A stretch of 34,066 nucleotides of DNA, from the NCBI GenBank assembly GCA_030064845.1, contig JASJEC010000078.1:1-34066 (forward strand). Reading direction: 5' to 3'. Below the pieces are notes generated by a model that made no database searches, was not told the DNA's origin, and saw nothing but the letters and a program-made list of their open reading frames with translations. Both the position numbers and the translations under genes were made by a program. Source of the stretch: Kiloniellales bacterium. Lineage in GTDB: Bacteria > Pseudomonadota > Alphaproteobacteria > Kiloniellales > JAKSDN01. Every line of letters begins with the position of its first letter. Within the stretch, counting starts at the first letter, position 1. This document shows, one piece after another, positions 1 through 8,241 of this stretch.

Positions 1-258
1 CACGCAGACCACGCCGAGCTCCCGGCAGCCGTCGATCAGCCTTTTGCGCAGGTCGTCGTTGACGATGGTGCAGAGCACGACACCGGGCTCGCGCTCGATC
101 CCGCGCAGCACCTTCTCCATTTGCCCCTTGGTCCGGATCAGGGACCAGACATGCTCGTGCGGCTCGACGCCGGCGAACTGCACCAGGCAGGCGCGGGCCA
201 CCGAGCTGACGGTTTCACCCGTGGCGTCGGACACCAGGTGCATGTGATAGACGGTCAT
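1..258 (-). CDS. DUF299 kinase/pyrophosphorylase (PEP synthase / PPDK regulatory protein), 5' part
   Basis: The first 86 codons are present; the rest lies beyond the left edge. The N-terminus MTVYHMHLVSDATGETVSSV carries the hallmark HLVSDATGET stretch of the DUF299 family. These bifunctional enzymes phosphorylate (ADP-dependent) and dephosphorylate (Pi-dependent) the catalytic-loop threonine of phosphoenolpyruvate synthase or pyruvate phosphate dikinase. The catalytic P-loop region is not in the window. The ATG at 258 is chosen because the family motif follows directly; only a weak AAGGCGG lies about 8 bases upstream. It is divergent from hemE, the arrangement that flanks the replication origin in Caulobacter. 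The family call is firm; which dikinase it controls is unknown. Confidence 0.88.
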   Translation of the reverse strand, partial: MTVYHMHLVSDATGETVSSVARACLVQFAGVEPHEHVWSLIRTKGQMEKVLRGIEREPGVVLCTIVNDDLRKRLIDGCRELGVVCV

Positions 259-650
259 GTCCGGCGCCGCCTTGTGGGCCGGCGGGCAATTCCGGGGATA
301 AGCGGGCGCGGCGGCAAAATCACGAAACTTCGATCCTTCCAAGCCTCTTTTGCGTACTCAGAGCTATCAGGTGGCCCGACGGCGGAGGGGAGATCTGGAT
401 AGATCGAGTAGCGCTTCATGAACTTCGCGTTTCGTCCCCGTTATCCTTTGGTTTCCGAATCGCTGCAAGGTCTTGGCACTTTAGACCCCGACATCGGGTG
501 TGCTATGAGCAACCCACAGGGGACGGCCGGAGATCCCGGTCGTGGTCGGGAACGCGTGAATCATCTGGATGCCGAAAGCGCTCCCGCGATTCACAGGGCC
601 AACAATCACAATCAAAGATTCTAGAATCTCATATTAGGAAGGGAAGAAGG
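259..650. other. Gene-free DUF299-hemE interval; candidate chromosomal origin (oriC)
   Basis: I see no convincing coding sequence in these 392 bases. Seen directly: five GANTC sites (457-461, 558-562, 588-592, 617-621, 624-628) within 172 bases; three GGATA(A/G) cores resembling DnaA boxes (293-301 and 394-402 on the plus strand, each 7 of 9 to TGTGGATAA, and TTATCC at 441-446); and an AT-rich tract at about 600-640 in otherwise GC-rich DNA. Known: in Caulobacter and Rickettsia the origin lies next to hemE, and GANTC is the CcrM methylation site in alphaproteobacteria. No perfect DnaA box (TTATNCACA) and no TTAA-N7-TTAA CtrA site were found. The origin role is inference from synteny plus motif clustering. 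The interval must also hold the promoters of both flanking genes. Confidence 0.5.
616..629. promoter_or_regulatory. 14-bp perfect palindrome upstream of hemE
   Basis: AGATTCTAGAATCT reads identically on both strands and ends 21 bases before the hemE GTG. It contains two overlapping-orientation GANTC methylation sites. It could be an operator for hem gene control (iron/heme regulators such as Irr bind AT-rich dyads in this class) or part of an origin unwinding element. It does not match the Irr ICE consensus well, so no regulator is assigned. Confidence 0.4.
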
Positions 651-1733
651 GTGAACGGAAAGGGGGCGCTGTCCGGGGCAAAGCGGGCGGGCGGAAAAAC
701 CGAGGCCAAGCGCCTGCTGCGCGCGCTCGGCGGGGAAGTCTGCTCTCCGCCGCCAATCTGGCTCATGCGGCAGGCCGGGCGCTATCTCCCCGAGTATCGG
801 GAGCTGCGCAGCCAGGCCAAGAACTTCATGGAATTCTGCCTGACGCCCGACTTGGCGGTCGAGGCCACGCTCCAGCCGATCCGGCGCTACGGCTTCGACG
901 CGGCGATCCTGTTCTCGGACATCATGGTGATCCCGCACGCCGTCGGCCAGCGGGTCTGGTTCGAGGAGGGCGCCGGGCCGCGGGTCGATCCCGTCGCCAC
1001 GGTGGCAGAGCTCGAGCGTCTTTCGCTTGCGGGCCTGCACGAAGCCCTGGCACCGGTCTACCAGACCGTGACCCGGCTGCGGCGAGAGCTGCCCGAGGAA
1101 ACCGCCCTGATCGGCTTTGCCGGCGCGCCCTGGACGGTCGCCAGCTACATGGTCGAGGGCGGGAGCTCGAAGGACTACACCAAGATAAAGACCTGGGCCT
1201 ACGGCGACCCGGAAGGCTTCCAGCAGCTGATCGACCTGCTGGTCGATGCCACCTCCCGCTACCTGATCGCCCAGGTCGAGGCCGGCGCCGAGGCCCTGCA
1301 GGTGTTCGATTCCTGGGCCGGCGCCTTGCCGGACGGGGCGATCCAGCGCTGGTCGCTAGCCCCGATCAAGGAGATCGTGCGGCGGGTCAAGGAGAGCCAT
1401 CCGACGGTGCCGATCATCGCCTTCCCCCGGGGCGCCGGGCTCTACTATCGCGACTTCGCCCAGGAGGCGGGGGCCGAATGCCTGTCGATCGACAGTACCG
1501 TACCGCTCGATTGGGCGCGTGAGGTCCTGCAGCCCCGGGTGACGCTTCAGGGCAACCTCGACCCGGCGCTCGTGGTCGCCGGCGGCGCCGCGCTGCACGA
1601 CGGCGTGGCGCGCATTCTCGATCGGCTGGGGGACGGACCGCTGGTCTTCAATCTCGGTGGCGGCATCGTGCCCGCGGCTCGGCCCGAGCATGTCGAGGCC
1701 TTGGTGGCGCAGGTGCGCAGGCACCGGGCCTAG
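651..1733 (+). CDS. hemE: Uroporphyrinogen decarboxylase HemE
   Basis: This 360-residue cytoplasmic enzyme removes four carboxylates from uroporphyrinogen III to give coproporphyrinogen III in heme synthesis. Both family signatures are present: PPIWLMRQAGRYLPEY at about residues 34-49, which carries the substrate-binding arginines, and GFAGAPWTVASYMVEGG. The catalytic Asp region FDAAILFSDIMVIP follows the first signature. The GTG at 651 is chosen because a strong purine-rich Shine-Dalgarno (AGGAAGGGAAGAAGG, 636-650) precedes it. An in-frame ATG at 498 would add 51 atypical residues. The length matches the family. It is the first gene of hemE-hemH-hemJ, with 26 bases to hemH. Confidence 0.97.
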   Translation: MNGKGALSGAKRAGGKTEAKRLLRALGGEVCSPPPIWLMRQAGRYLPEYRELRSQAKNFMEFCLTPDLAVEATLQPIRRYGFDAAILFSDIMVIPHAVGQRVWFEEGAGPRVDPVATVAELERLSLAGLHEALAPVYQTVTRLRRELPEETALIGFAGAPWTVASYMVEGGSSKDYTKIKTWAYGDPEGFQQLIDLLVDATSRYLIAQVEAGAEALQVFDSWAGALPDGAIQRWSLAPIKEIVRRVKESHPTVPIIAFPRGAGLYYRDFAQEAGAECLSIDSTVPLDWAREVLQPRVTLQGNLDPALVVAGGAALHDGVARILDRLGDGPLVFNLGGGIVPAARPEHVEALVAQVRRHRA

Positions 1734-1759
1734 CCGGGCGCCGGCACTCGAGGGACGTC

Positions 1760-2815
1760 ATGAGCCGGATCGCCGTGGTGCTGTTCAATCTGGGGGGACC
1801 GGACAAGCCCGAGTCCGTCCAGCCGTTCCTGTTCAATCTGTTCAACGACCCGGCGATCATCTCTGTGCCGCAGCCGTTCCGCTGGTTGCTGGCCAAGCTG
1901 ATCTCGTCCCGACGGGCACCGATCGCCCGCGAGATCTACGAGCACCTCGGCGGCGGCTCGCCGCTCCTGCCCAACACCGAGGCCCAGGCGACGGCGCTGG
2001 AGCGGGCGTTAGGGCGCGAGCACGAAGCGAAGGTCTTCATCGCCATGCGCTACTGGCATCCGCTGACCGAGGAGACGGTGCGCGCCGTGACCGACTTCGC
2101 GCCGGACCGCATCGTCCTCCTGCCGCTCTACCCGCAATACTCGACCACTACCAGCGGCTCGTCGCTCGGCGCCTGGTCCAAGGCGGCGCGGAAGGCGGGT
2201 CTCGGCGCGCCGGCGACGGCGGTCTGCTGCTATCCGGTCGAGCAGGGCTTCGTCGACCGGGTGTGCGACCTGGTGCGGCCGGCGCTGGCCGAGGCCGCGA
2301 AGGGGGGAAAGCCGCGGCTGCTGTTCTCGGCGCACGGCCTGCCCAAGAAGGTCGTGGACGGCGGCGATCCCTATCAGTGGCAGGTCGAGCAGAGCGCGGC
2401 GGCGGTGGCCCGGGCGATCGGCCAGGAGGACCTCGACTGGGTGGTCTGCTACCAGAGCCGGGTCGGGCCGCTGGAATGGATCGGTCCGGCGACCGAGGAC
2501 GAGATCAAGCGCGCCGGTGCTGACGGCGTGCCGGTCGTCCTGGTGCCTATCGCCTTCGTCTCCGAGCATTCCGAAACCCTGGTCGAGCTGGACATCGAAT
2601 ACCGGGAGCTGGCCGAGGAGTCGGGCGTAGAGACCTACGTGCGCGTGCCGACCGTGGACGCGGGCGAGGGCTTCATCGCGGGCCTCGCGGGGCTGGTCGG
2701 GGAGGCGCTGCGCGGGCCCGAGGGCGGGCTCTGCACCGCCGGCGGCGGTCCCGCCTGTCCGAAGGAGTGGAGCCGCTGCCCGCGGCGGCAAGCGGCGGCC
2801 GGAGGCGAGCGGTGA
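1760..2815 (+). CDS. hemH: Ferrochelatase HemH
   Basis: This enzyme inserts Fe2+ into protoporphyrin IX, the last step of heme b synthesis, at the inner membrane surface. It has 351 residues. The N-terminus MSRIAVVLFNLGGPD is typical, the metal-binding active-site histidine lies in SAHGLP (His192), and the conserved glutamate in FVSEHSETLVELDIEY (Glu269). A tail beyond the catalytic core carries cysteines at 325, 333 and 340, and Cys156/157 lie inside the fold. This layout resembles [2Fe-2S] cluster ligands reported for some bacterial ferrochelatases, including Caulobacter; cluster binding here is inferred. GAGGG (1750-1754) precedes the ATG. The 3' end overlaps hemJ by four bases, suggesting translational coupling. 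Confidence 0.96.
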   Translation: MSRIAVVLFNLGGPDKPESVQPFLFNLFNDPAIISVPQPFRWLLAKLISSRRAPIAREIYEHLGGGSPLLPNTEAQATALERALGREHEAKVFIAMRYWHPLTEETVRAVTDFAPDRIVLLPLYPQYSTTTSGSSLGAWSKAARKAGLGAPATAVCCYPVEQGFVDRVCDLVRPALAEAAKGGKPRLLFSAHGLPKKVVDGGDPYQWQVEQSAAAVARAIGQEDLDWVVCYQSRVGPLEWIGPATEDEIKRAGADGVPVVLVPIAFVSEHSETLVELDIEYRELAEESGVETYVRVPTVDAGEGFIAGLAGLVGEALRGPEGGLCTAGGGPACPKEWSRCPRRQAAAGGER

Positions 2816-3255
2816 GCGGCTTCCTCGGCGAGGGCTACCTCTGGGTCAAGGCGCTCCACGTGATCGCGGTGATCGCCTGGATGGCGGCCATGCTCTATCT
2901 GCCCCGCCTCTTCGTCTATCACTGCGGGGCCGAAGCCGGATCGGTTCAGTCGGAGACCTTCAAGGTCATGGAGCGCCGCCTGCTGCGCGCGATTATGAAC
3001 CCGGCCATGATCGCGTCCTGGCTCCTCGGCCTTGTGCTGGCGGTGCACATCGACGCCTGGGGCGAGGCCTGGTTTCAGGCCAAGGTGGCGCTGCTGGTCG
3101 GTATGCAGGTCGCTCACATCTTCTTCGCGCGCTGGCGCCGACAGTTCGAGGCCGACGAGAACCGCCACGACGCTCGGTTCTTCCGGATCATGAACGAGGT
3201 TCCAACGCTCTTCCTCTTGGGCATCGTCGTCTTGGCAGTGGTCAAGCCGATCTAA
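2812..3255 (+). CDS. hemJ: Protoporphyrinogen IX oxidase HemJ
   Basis: HemJ is a small heme-binding membrane protein that oxidises protoporphyrinogen IX to protoporphyrin IX, the substrate of the neighbouring ferrochelatase. It has 147 residues and about four hydrophobic segments. Conserved motifs are YLWVKALHVIAVIAWMA near the N-terminus (with the conserved histidine), LYLPRLFVYH, and NPAMIASW. The GTG at 2812 is chosen: it overlaps the hemH stop (GTGA) and has GGAGG at 2801-2805. A start at the ATG at 2767 would add residues lying wholly within hemH and absent from the family. The operon thus encodes three late steps of heme synthesis; HemF/HemN is not in the window. Confidence 0.93.
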   Translation: MSGFLGEGYLWVKALHVIAVIAWMAAMLYLPRLFVYHCGAEAGSVQSETFKVMERRLLRAIMNPAMIASWLLGLVLAVHIDAWGEAWFQAKVALLVGMQVAHIFFARWRRQFEADENRHDARFFRIMNEVPTLFLLGIVVLAVVKPI

Positions 3256-3512
3256 ACGACATTCAGTCGAAACATATCCGTCATGCTCTATTGCCTGGAT
3301 TGCTAACGGAAAATTTAGTTTATTGCGCTTGCCTCTTGCCGTGACATCCCCCACATAAGGATCAGCGGCTTAAGTACCGCGTTCCGAGTTTCCTTCCAAA
3401 GTCCTGGCGCAAATCCGACGATTAGAGTTCGGCTCCCGCTACGGGCGACACGGCTTCCACAGCAGAAAATCGCCAGCCGGCCGCGGTCGGTTCACCCACC
3501 ACAGGCAATTCG
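3256..3512 (+). promoter_or_regulatory. hemJ-rho intergenic region and rho leader
   Basis: The 257 bases lack a gene. The first part (about 3256-3360) is AT-rich for this genome and is the likely site of the rho promoter. I see no intrinsic terminator after hemJ. Rho genes are often autoregulated through a long untranslated leader; that role is inferred from length and position only. Confidence 0.35.
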
Positions 3513-4775
3513 ATGAACCTTCAAGAGCTGAAAACCAAGAGCCCGGCGGACCTGCTCGCCTACGCGGAGGACCTCGAGATCGAGAACGCGAGCACCCTGC
3601 GCAAGCAGGACATGATGTTCGCGATCCTGAAGCAGCTGGCCGACAACGACATTGCGATCTACGGCGGCGGCGTGCTGGAGGTCCTACAGGACGGCTTCGG
3701 TTTTCTCCGCTCGCCGGAAGCCAACTATCTGCCGGGCCCCGACGACATCTACGTGAGCCCGAGCCAGGTGCGCCGTTTCGGCCTGAGGACCGGCGACACC
3801 GTCGAAGGGCAGATCCGCTCGCCCAAGGACGGCGAGCGCTACTTCGCGCTGCTGAAGGTCAACGAGATCAACTTCGACCCGCCGGAGAAGGCGCGGCACC
3901 GGATCAATTTCGACAACCTGACGCCGCTCTATCCCGACGAGAAGATCAAGCTGGAGATCGAGGATCCGACGATCAAGGATCTGACGCCGCGGGTGATCGA
4001 CCTGACGGCGCCGCTCGGCAAGGGCCAGCGCGCGCTGATCGTGGCGCCGCCGCGAACCGGCAAGACCATGATCCTGCAGAACCTGGCGAAGTCCGTGGCG
4101 ACCAACCACCCCGAGGTCTACCTCATCGTGCTGCTGATCGACGAGCGGCCCGAGGAGGTGACCGACATGGACCGCTCGGTGCAGGGCGAGGTGGTGAGCT
4201 CGACCTTCGACGAGCCGGCGACCCGCCACGTCCAGGTGACCGAGATGGTTCTCGAGAAGGCCAAGCGCCTCGTCGAGCACAAGAAGGACGTCGTGATCCT
4301 GCTCGACTCCATCACCCGTCTGGCACGGGCCTACAACACCGTCGTGCCCAGCTCGGGCAAGGTGCTGACCGGCGGCGTCGACGCCAACGCCCTGCAGCGG
4401 CCGAAGCGTTTCTTCGGCGCGGCGCGGAACATCGAGGAAGGCGGCAGCCTGACGATCCTCGCGACCGCCCTGATCGATACCGGCAGCCGCATGGACGAAG
4501 TGATCTTCGAAGAGTTCAAGGGCACCGGCAACTCGGAGATCGTGCTCGACCGCAAGCTGGCCGACAAGCGGGTCTGGCCGGCCATGGACATCGGCAAGTC
4601 CGGCACCCGCAAGGAGGAGCTCCTGGTCGACAAGGGCACCCTCTCCAAGATGTGGGTGCTGCGCCGGATCCTCATGCCCATGGGCGTGACCGACTCCGTC
4701 GAGTTCCTGATCGACCGGCTCAAGGGCACGAAGAACAACGAAGACTTCTTCGAGTCGATGAACAAGCCGAGCTAG
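3513..4775 (+). CDS. rho: Transcription termination factor Rho
   Basis: Rho is the hexameric RNA-dependent ATPase/helicase that releases transcripts from RNA polymerase. The 420-residue protein is full length. In order it has an N-terminal helical part ([20 protein letters not shown]), the cold-shock-like primary RNA-binding domain ([22 protein letters not shown], about 61-82), Walker A APPRTGKT (178-185), Walker B VVILLDS (260-266), the Q-loop GKVLTGGVD (282-290) and an R-loop near GTGNSE. The ATG at 3513 begins exactly at the family N-terminus. In many alphaproteobacteria mnmE follows rho directly; here about 6.8 kb of other genes intervene. Confidence 0.98.
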   Translation: MNLQELKTKSPADLLAYAEDLEIENASTLRKQDMMFAILKQLADNDIAIYGGGVLEVLQDGFGFLRSPEANYLPGPDDIYVSPSQVRRFGLRTGDTVEGQIRSPKDGERYFALLKVNEINFDPPEKARHRINFDNLTPLYPDEKIKLEIEDPTIKDLTPRVIDLTAPLGKGQRALIVAPPRTGKTMILQNLAKSVATNHPEVYLIVLLIDERPEEVTDMDRSVQGEVVSSTFDEPATRHVQVTEMVLEKAKRLVEHKKDVVILLDSITRLARAYNTVVPSSGKVLTGGVDANALQRPKRFFGAARNIEEGGSLTILATALIDTGSRMDEVIFEEFKGTGNSEIVLDRKLADKRVWPAMDIGKSGTRKEELLVDKGTLSKMWVLRRILMPMGVTDSVEFLIDRLKGTKNNEDFFESMNKPS

Positions 4776-4863
4776 CGCCGGCCAAGTCTCCCTCTCGGTT
4801 TTTCTGTGGCGTTGATCTGGCGCAACGCGGTCCCGGCGGCTCTTGCCTAGGCTGGGCGCCGAC

Positions 4864-4885
4864 GTCAGATCGGGTCGTCAGATCG
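4864..4885. repeat. Short direct repeat in rho downstream spacer
   Basis: GTCAGATCG occurs at 4864-4872 and again at 4877-4885, a 13-base period. The surrounding spacer (4776-4967) has no gene and no convincing hairpin-plus-T terminator. The repeat could be chance or an operator for the downstream redox protein. Confidence 0.3.
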
Positions 4886-4967
4886 AGTCCGGGCCATGAC
4901 TGAAAGCGAGCGCGCATCCAAACGGCAGGGCCGCGCCCGTGTCCCGGCCGGGGCCTGACGATTTCCG

Positions 4968-6266
4968 ATGATCGGCTCGCGGCTTAGGGTCGTCACCCTC
5001 ATCCTGCTGACCGCTGTCCTCGGGTTCGCAACATTCGATGCCCGGGCCCAGGCGCCGCAGGCCAAGGATACCTTCTGGTACAAGGCCGAGACGTCCGAAG
5101 ACGTCCGGGTGAAGCTCCACTTCTTCTGGTCGGAGACCTGTCCGCACTGCGCCCGCGCGCTCAGCTTCTTGGAGCCGCTGGGCCGGGAGCGCCCCTGGCT
5201 CCTGATCCAATCCTACGAGGTTACGGAGTCGCCGGAGAACCGCGCTCTCTTCGCGACCTTGGCGGCCGAGCTAGGCGAGGAGATCCGGGGCGTGCCCACG
5301 TTCTTCCTCTGCGGCCGAATGGTCGTCGGCTTCGACAACGCCGAGGGCAGCGGCGCTGCGCTGGGCGCAATGGCGGACGCCTGCCGGGCCTTCCTGCAAG
5401 AGGAGCTCGCGGTTCCGCCGGTAGCGGAGGAAACGGCGCCGCCGGTGGTCGATCTGCCGCTGTTGGGGCGGGTCGACGCCGGGCAGATGTCGCTGCCGGT
5501 CTTGACCGTGATCCTCGGCGGCCTCGACGCCTTCAACCCCTGCGCCTTCTTCGTTCTGCTGTTCCTCCTGAGCCTGCTGGTGCACGCGCGCAGCCGGGCG
5601 CGGATGGTCCTGGTCGGCGGCATCTTCGTTCTTTTCTCCGGCCTGCTCTACTTCGTCTTCATGGCCGCCTGGCTGAACCTCTTCCTTGTGCTGGAGGGCG
5701 TTCGCGCCGTGACCCTGGTCGCGGGCGCGGTCGCCGTCGCGCTGGCGCTGGTCAACATCAAGGACTTCTTCTGGTTCCGGCGGGGGCCGAGCCTGACGAT
5801 CCCGGAACACGCGAAGCCCGGCCTGTTCGATCGGATGCGCGGCCTGATCTCGGCCGACAACCTGCCGGCGCTGCTGGTTGGGACCGTGACGCTGGCGATC
5901 GCAGCCAACACCTACGAGCTGCTGTGCACCAGCGGGCTGCCGATGGTCTACACGCGGGCGCTGACGCTGAGCGAGCTCTCGACGTCGGGCTACTACCTCT
6001 ATCTCGCGCTCTACAACGTGATCTACATCCTGCCGCTATTGGCGATCCTTTGCGTCTTCACGTTCTCGCTCGGCGGCCGGAAGCTGAGCGAGTTCCAGGG
6101 CCGAATGCTCAAGCTCCTGTCCGGTGTGATGATGCTGGGACTGGGCCTGGTGCTGCTCGCGGCCCCGGACCTGCTCGACAACTGGCTGACCGCGGTCGGA
6201 CTGCTGGCCGTAGCCCTCGCGGCGACCGCGGGCGCCTACGCCCTGGAAAGGCTGCGCGCCGTCTAG
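4968..6266 (+). CDS. Membrane thiol-disulfide protein: periplasmic thioredoxin domain plus CcdA/DsbD-like domain
   Basis: The 432-residue protein has a signal-anchor-like N-terminus (residues 1-28, ending ARAQA), a thioredoxin-fold domain with a CPHC active site (Cys58, Cys61) and a cis-proline in GVPTFF (Pro110), then about six transmembrane segments from residue 175. The membrane part has two conserved cysteines in FNPCAFF (Cys192) and YELLCTSGLP (Cys320), the pair that carries electrons across the membrane in DsbD/CcdA proteins. The domain order is the reverse of DsbD, where thioredoxin is C-terminal. Likely role: moving reducing equivalents from cytoplasmic thioredoxin to periplasmic disulfides. 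The partner is not evident. Its stop overlaps the stop of the convergent gene. Confidence 0.8.
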   Translation: MIGSRLRVVTLILLTAVLGFATFDARAQAPQAKDTFWYKAETSEDVRVKLHFFWSETCPHCARALSFLEPLGRERPWLLIQSYEVTESPENRALFATLAAELGEEIRGVPTFFLCGRMVVGFDNAEGSGAALGAMADACRAFLQEELAVPPVAEETAPPVVDLPLLGRVDAGQMSLPVLTVILGGLDAFNPCAFFVLLFLLSLLVHARSRARMVLVGGIFVLFSGLLYFVFMAAWLNLFLVLEGVRAVTLVAGAVAVALALVNIKDFFWFRRGPSLTIPEHAKPGLFDRMRGLISADNLPALLVGTVTLAIAANTYELLCTSGLPMVYTRALTLSELSTSGYYLYLALYNVIYILPLLAILCVFTFSLGGRKLSEFQGRMLKLLSGVMMLGLGLVLLAAPDLLDNWLTAVGLLAVALAATAGAYALERLRAV

Positions 6267-7240
6267 CGGTTGCGCGGCATGGGGCGGCGGAGCGCGATCC
6301 TCTTGCCGAGGGCCGATTCACGGTAGAAGACGAAGAGCCCAGCGCCGCAGATCAGCGCGATGCCGAGCCAGGCAACCCGGTCGGGCCAGTCGCCCCAGAC
6401 CACGACGCTCCAGAAAACGGCGAGCGGCAGGGCGGCGTACTCGAAGGGAGCGGCCAGCGCGGCCTCGGACAGTCGGTAGCCTTGGCTCATGAGGTAGCCG
6501 CCCAGGGAGCTGAGCAGGCCGAGCCCCAGCATGATGGCGGCGTCGGACGCCGGAGGCCAGACCCAGGCGCGCAGCAGGAAGTCGATCTGCGGCCCGGCAT
6601 CGGGGCCGGCGAAGCGGCCGTCGCCGGCGACAAGCCCGAAGCCGCCGCTGACGATCACGAAGCAGACCTGGATATAGACCGCCATGGTCGAGGCGCGCTC
6701 GGTGTTGCCCAGTTTGCGGGTCAGGATCTGCACCAGGGCGTAGCAGAGGGCGGCGGCCAGCGGCAGTAGCGCCGCGGTCCGGAAGGCCTCGGTGCCGGGG
6801 CGCAGCATGACCAGCACGCCGGCGAAGCCGACCAGGACGGCGAGGCTTCGGCGCGGGCCGATTCGCTCTGCCAGCATGACCGCCGAGAGCGCCGTGATCA
6901 GGAGCGGGGCGACGAAGAAGATCGCCGTCGCTTCGCCGAGGGGCAGCGAGGCGAGGCCGAGGAAGAACGCCATGTTGGCCAGCACAACGGCGCCGCCGCG
7001 CAGCAGGTGCAGGCGCCAGCGCGACGAGAGCAGGTTCCGGTAGCCGCCCTCCAGGGGCACCAGGATCGCCAGGGTAAGCAGAACGGCGATCACCGAGCGT
7101 GCCAGGATGATCTGGTGCAGCGGGTAGTCGCCGCTCAGCCACTTGATCGCCATGTCGTTGGTCGTGAAGGCGAAGCCCGCCCCGACCACGCAGGCGACGC
7201 CGAGCAGGGAGGACCGCCCGGCCTCGGCGCTCGGCGGCAT
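6263..7240 (-). CDS. DMT-superfamily transporter (EamA domains)
   Basis: The 325-residue protein has about ten hydrophobic segments arranged as two EamA repeats. Typical features are ATNDMAIKW-like sequence in the first helix (FTTNDMAIKWL), PLGEATAIFFVAPLLITALSA closing the first repeat, and EYAALPLAVFWSVVVWGDWP in the second. Members export amino acids, nucleobases or other metabolites at the inner membrane; the substrate is not predictable. The ATG at 7240 lies 23 bases after the oxidoreductase stop, and no other start lies between. It is the last gene of the DUF255-DLH-oxidoreductase-transporter operon. Its TAG (6263-6265) interlocks with the opposite gene's TAG. Confidence 0.85.
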   Translation of the reverse strand: MPPSAEAGRSSLLGVACVVGAGFAFTTNDMAIKWLSGDYPLHQIILARSVIAVLLTLAILVPLEGGYRNLLSSRWRLHLLRGGAVVLANMAFFLGLASLPLGEATAIFFVAPLLITALSAVMLAERIGPRRSLAVLVGFAGVLVMLRPGTEAFRTAALLPLAAALCYALVQILTRKLGNTERASTMAVYIQVCFVIVSGGFGLVAGDGRFAGPDAGPQIDFLLRAWVWPPASDAAIMLGLGLLSSLGGYLMSQGYRLSEAALAAPFEYAALPLAVFWSVVVWGDWPDRVAWLGIALICGAGLFVFYRESALGKRIALRRPMPRNR

Positions 7241-7263
7241 GTCGGCGGGCCTGGGCGCGGTCG

Positions 7264-8241
7264 TTACGGCAGCAGAACGGTCGAGCCCGTGGTCTTGCGG
7301 CCCTCCAGGTCGCGGTGGGCCTGGGCCGTCTCCTTCAGGGGATAGGTCTGCTTGACCTCGATCTTGACGCTGCCGTCCGTTACGACCCCGAAAAGAGCCT
7401 GGGCGCTGGCCACGAGGTCCTCGCGCTTCGCGGTGTAGGTCATCAGGGTCGGTCGGGTGATGAACAGCGAGCCGAGCGCCGCCAGCCGCCCGAGGTCGAA
7501 GGGCGGGACTGGGCCCGAGGCGTTGCCGAAGGTGACCATCATGCCGAGCGGCGCCAGAGACTCGAGGGAGCCCTCGAAGGTGTCCTTGCCGACCGAGTCG
7601 TAGACCACGGGGACGCCGGCGCCGCCGGTGATCTCCTTGACCCGTTCGGCGAAGTTTTCGCTCCGATAGTTGATCGTATGGGTGCAGCCGTGGGCCTTGG
7701 CGAGCGCCGCCTTCTCCTCGGAGCCGACCGTGCCGATCACGGTGACGCCGAGCGCCTTGAGCCACTGGCAGGCGATCAGGCCGACCCCGCCGGCGGCGGC
7801 GTGGAACAGCACCGTGTCTCCCGCCTTCACCCGGTAGGTGCGGCGGATCAGGTACTCGACGGTCATGCCCTGCAGCATCATGCCGGCGGCCTGCCGGTCG
7901 GAGATGCCATCGGGCAGCTTGACCACGCGGTGGGCCGGCAGGACCCGCGCCTCGGCGTAGGCGCCGGGCGGCGCGGCGGCATAGGCGACCCGGTCGCCGG
8001 GCTGGAGCTCGGTCACCCCCTCGCCCACGGCTTCGACCCGGCCGGCCGCCTCCATGCCGATGACCGCCGGCATCTGCGGCAGGGGGTAGAGCCCGCTGCG
8101 GTGGTAGACGTCGATGTAGTTGAGGCCGACCGCCGTCTGTTCCAGCCGGACCTCGCCGGGACCGGGCTTGCCGACGTCGACCTCGTCCCAGGAGAGCGCG
8201 TCCGCGCCGCCGGGCTGGTGGATGCGGATCGCGTGGGTCAT
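7264..8241 (-). CDS. NADPH:quinone oxidoreductase (zinc-free MDR family)
   Basis: The 325-residue protein begins MTHAIRIHQPGGADALSW, the typical quinone-oxidoreductase (crotonase-independent, zinc-free medium-chain dehydrogenase) N-terminus. A GroES-like domain contains GLNYIDVYHRSGLYP, followed by the signature stretch around GDTVLFHAAAGGVGLIACQW, the NADPH-binding Rossmann motif. No structural or catalytic zinc ligands are seen. Members reduce quinones, enones or related electrophiles with NADPH in the cytoplasm. The start overlaps the upstream hydrolase stop (ATGA, 8238-8241), so the two are translationally coupled. Specificity is unknown. Confidence 0.92.
   Translation of the reverse strand: MTHAIRIHQPGGADALSWDEVDVGKPGPGEVRLEQTAVGLNYIDVYHRSGLYPLPQMPAVIGMEAAGRVEAVGEGVTELQPGDRVAYAAAPPGAYAEARVLPAHRVVKLPDGISDRQAAGMMLQGMTVEYLIRRTYRVKAGDTVLFHAAAGGVGLIACQWLKALGVTVIGTVGSEEKAALAKAHGCTHTINYRSENFAERVKEITGGAGVPVVYDSVGKDTFEGSLESLAPLGMMVTFGNASGPVPPFDLGRLAALGSLFITRPTLMTYTAKREDLVASAQALFGVVTDGSVKIEVKQTYPLKETAQAHRDLEGRKTTGSTVLLP

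Noticed and set aside
211-224. Possible third parS near GGTTTCACCCGTGG
   Set aside because: Only one half-site matches and it lies inside DUF299 codons.
121-402. Small plus-strand ORFs in the DUF299-hemE region
   Set aside because: They overlap the DUF299 gene antisense, have no domain and no ribosome-binding site, and end in the candidate origin.
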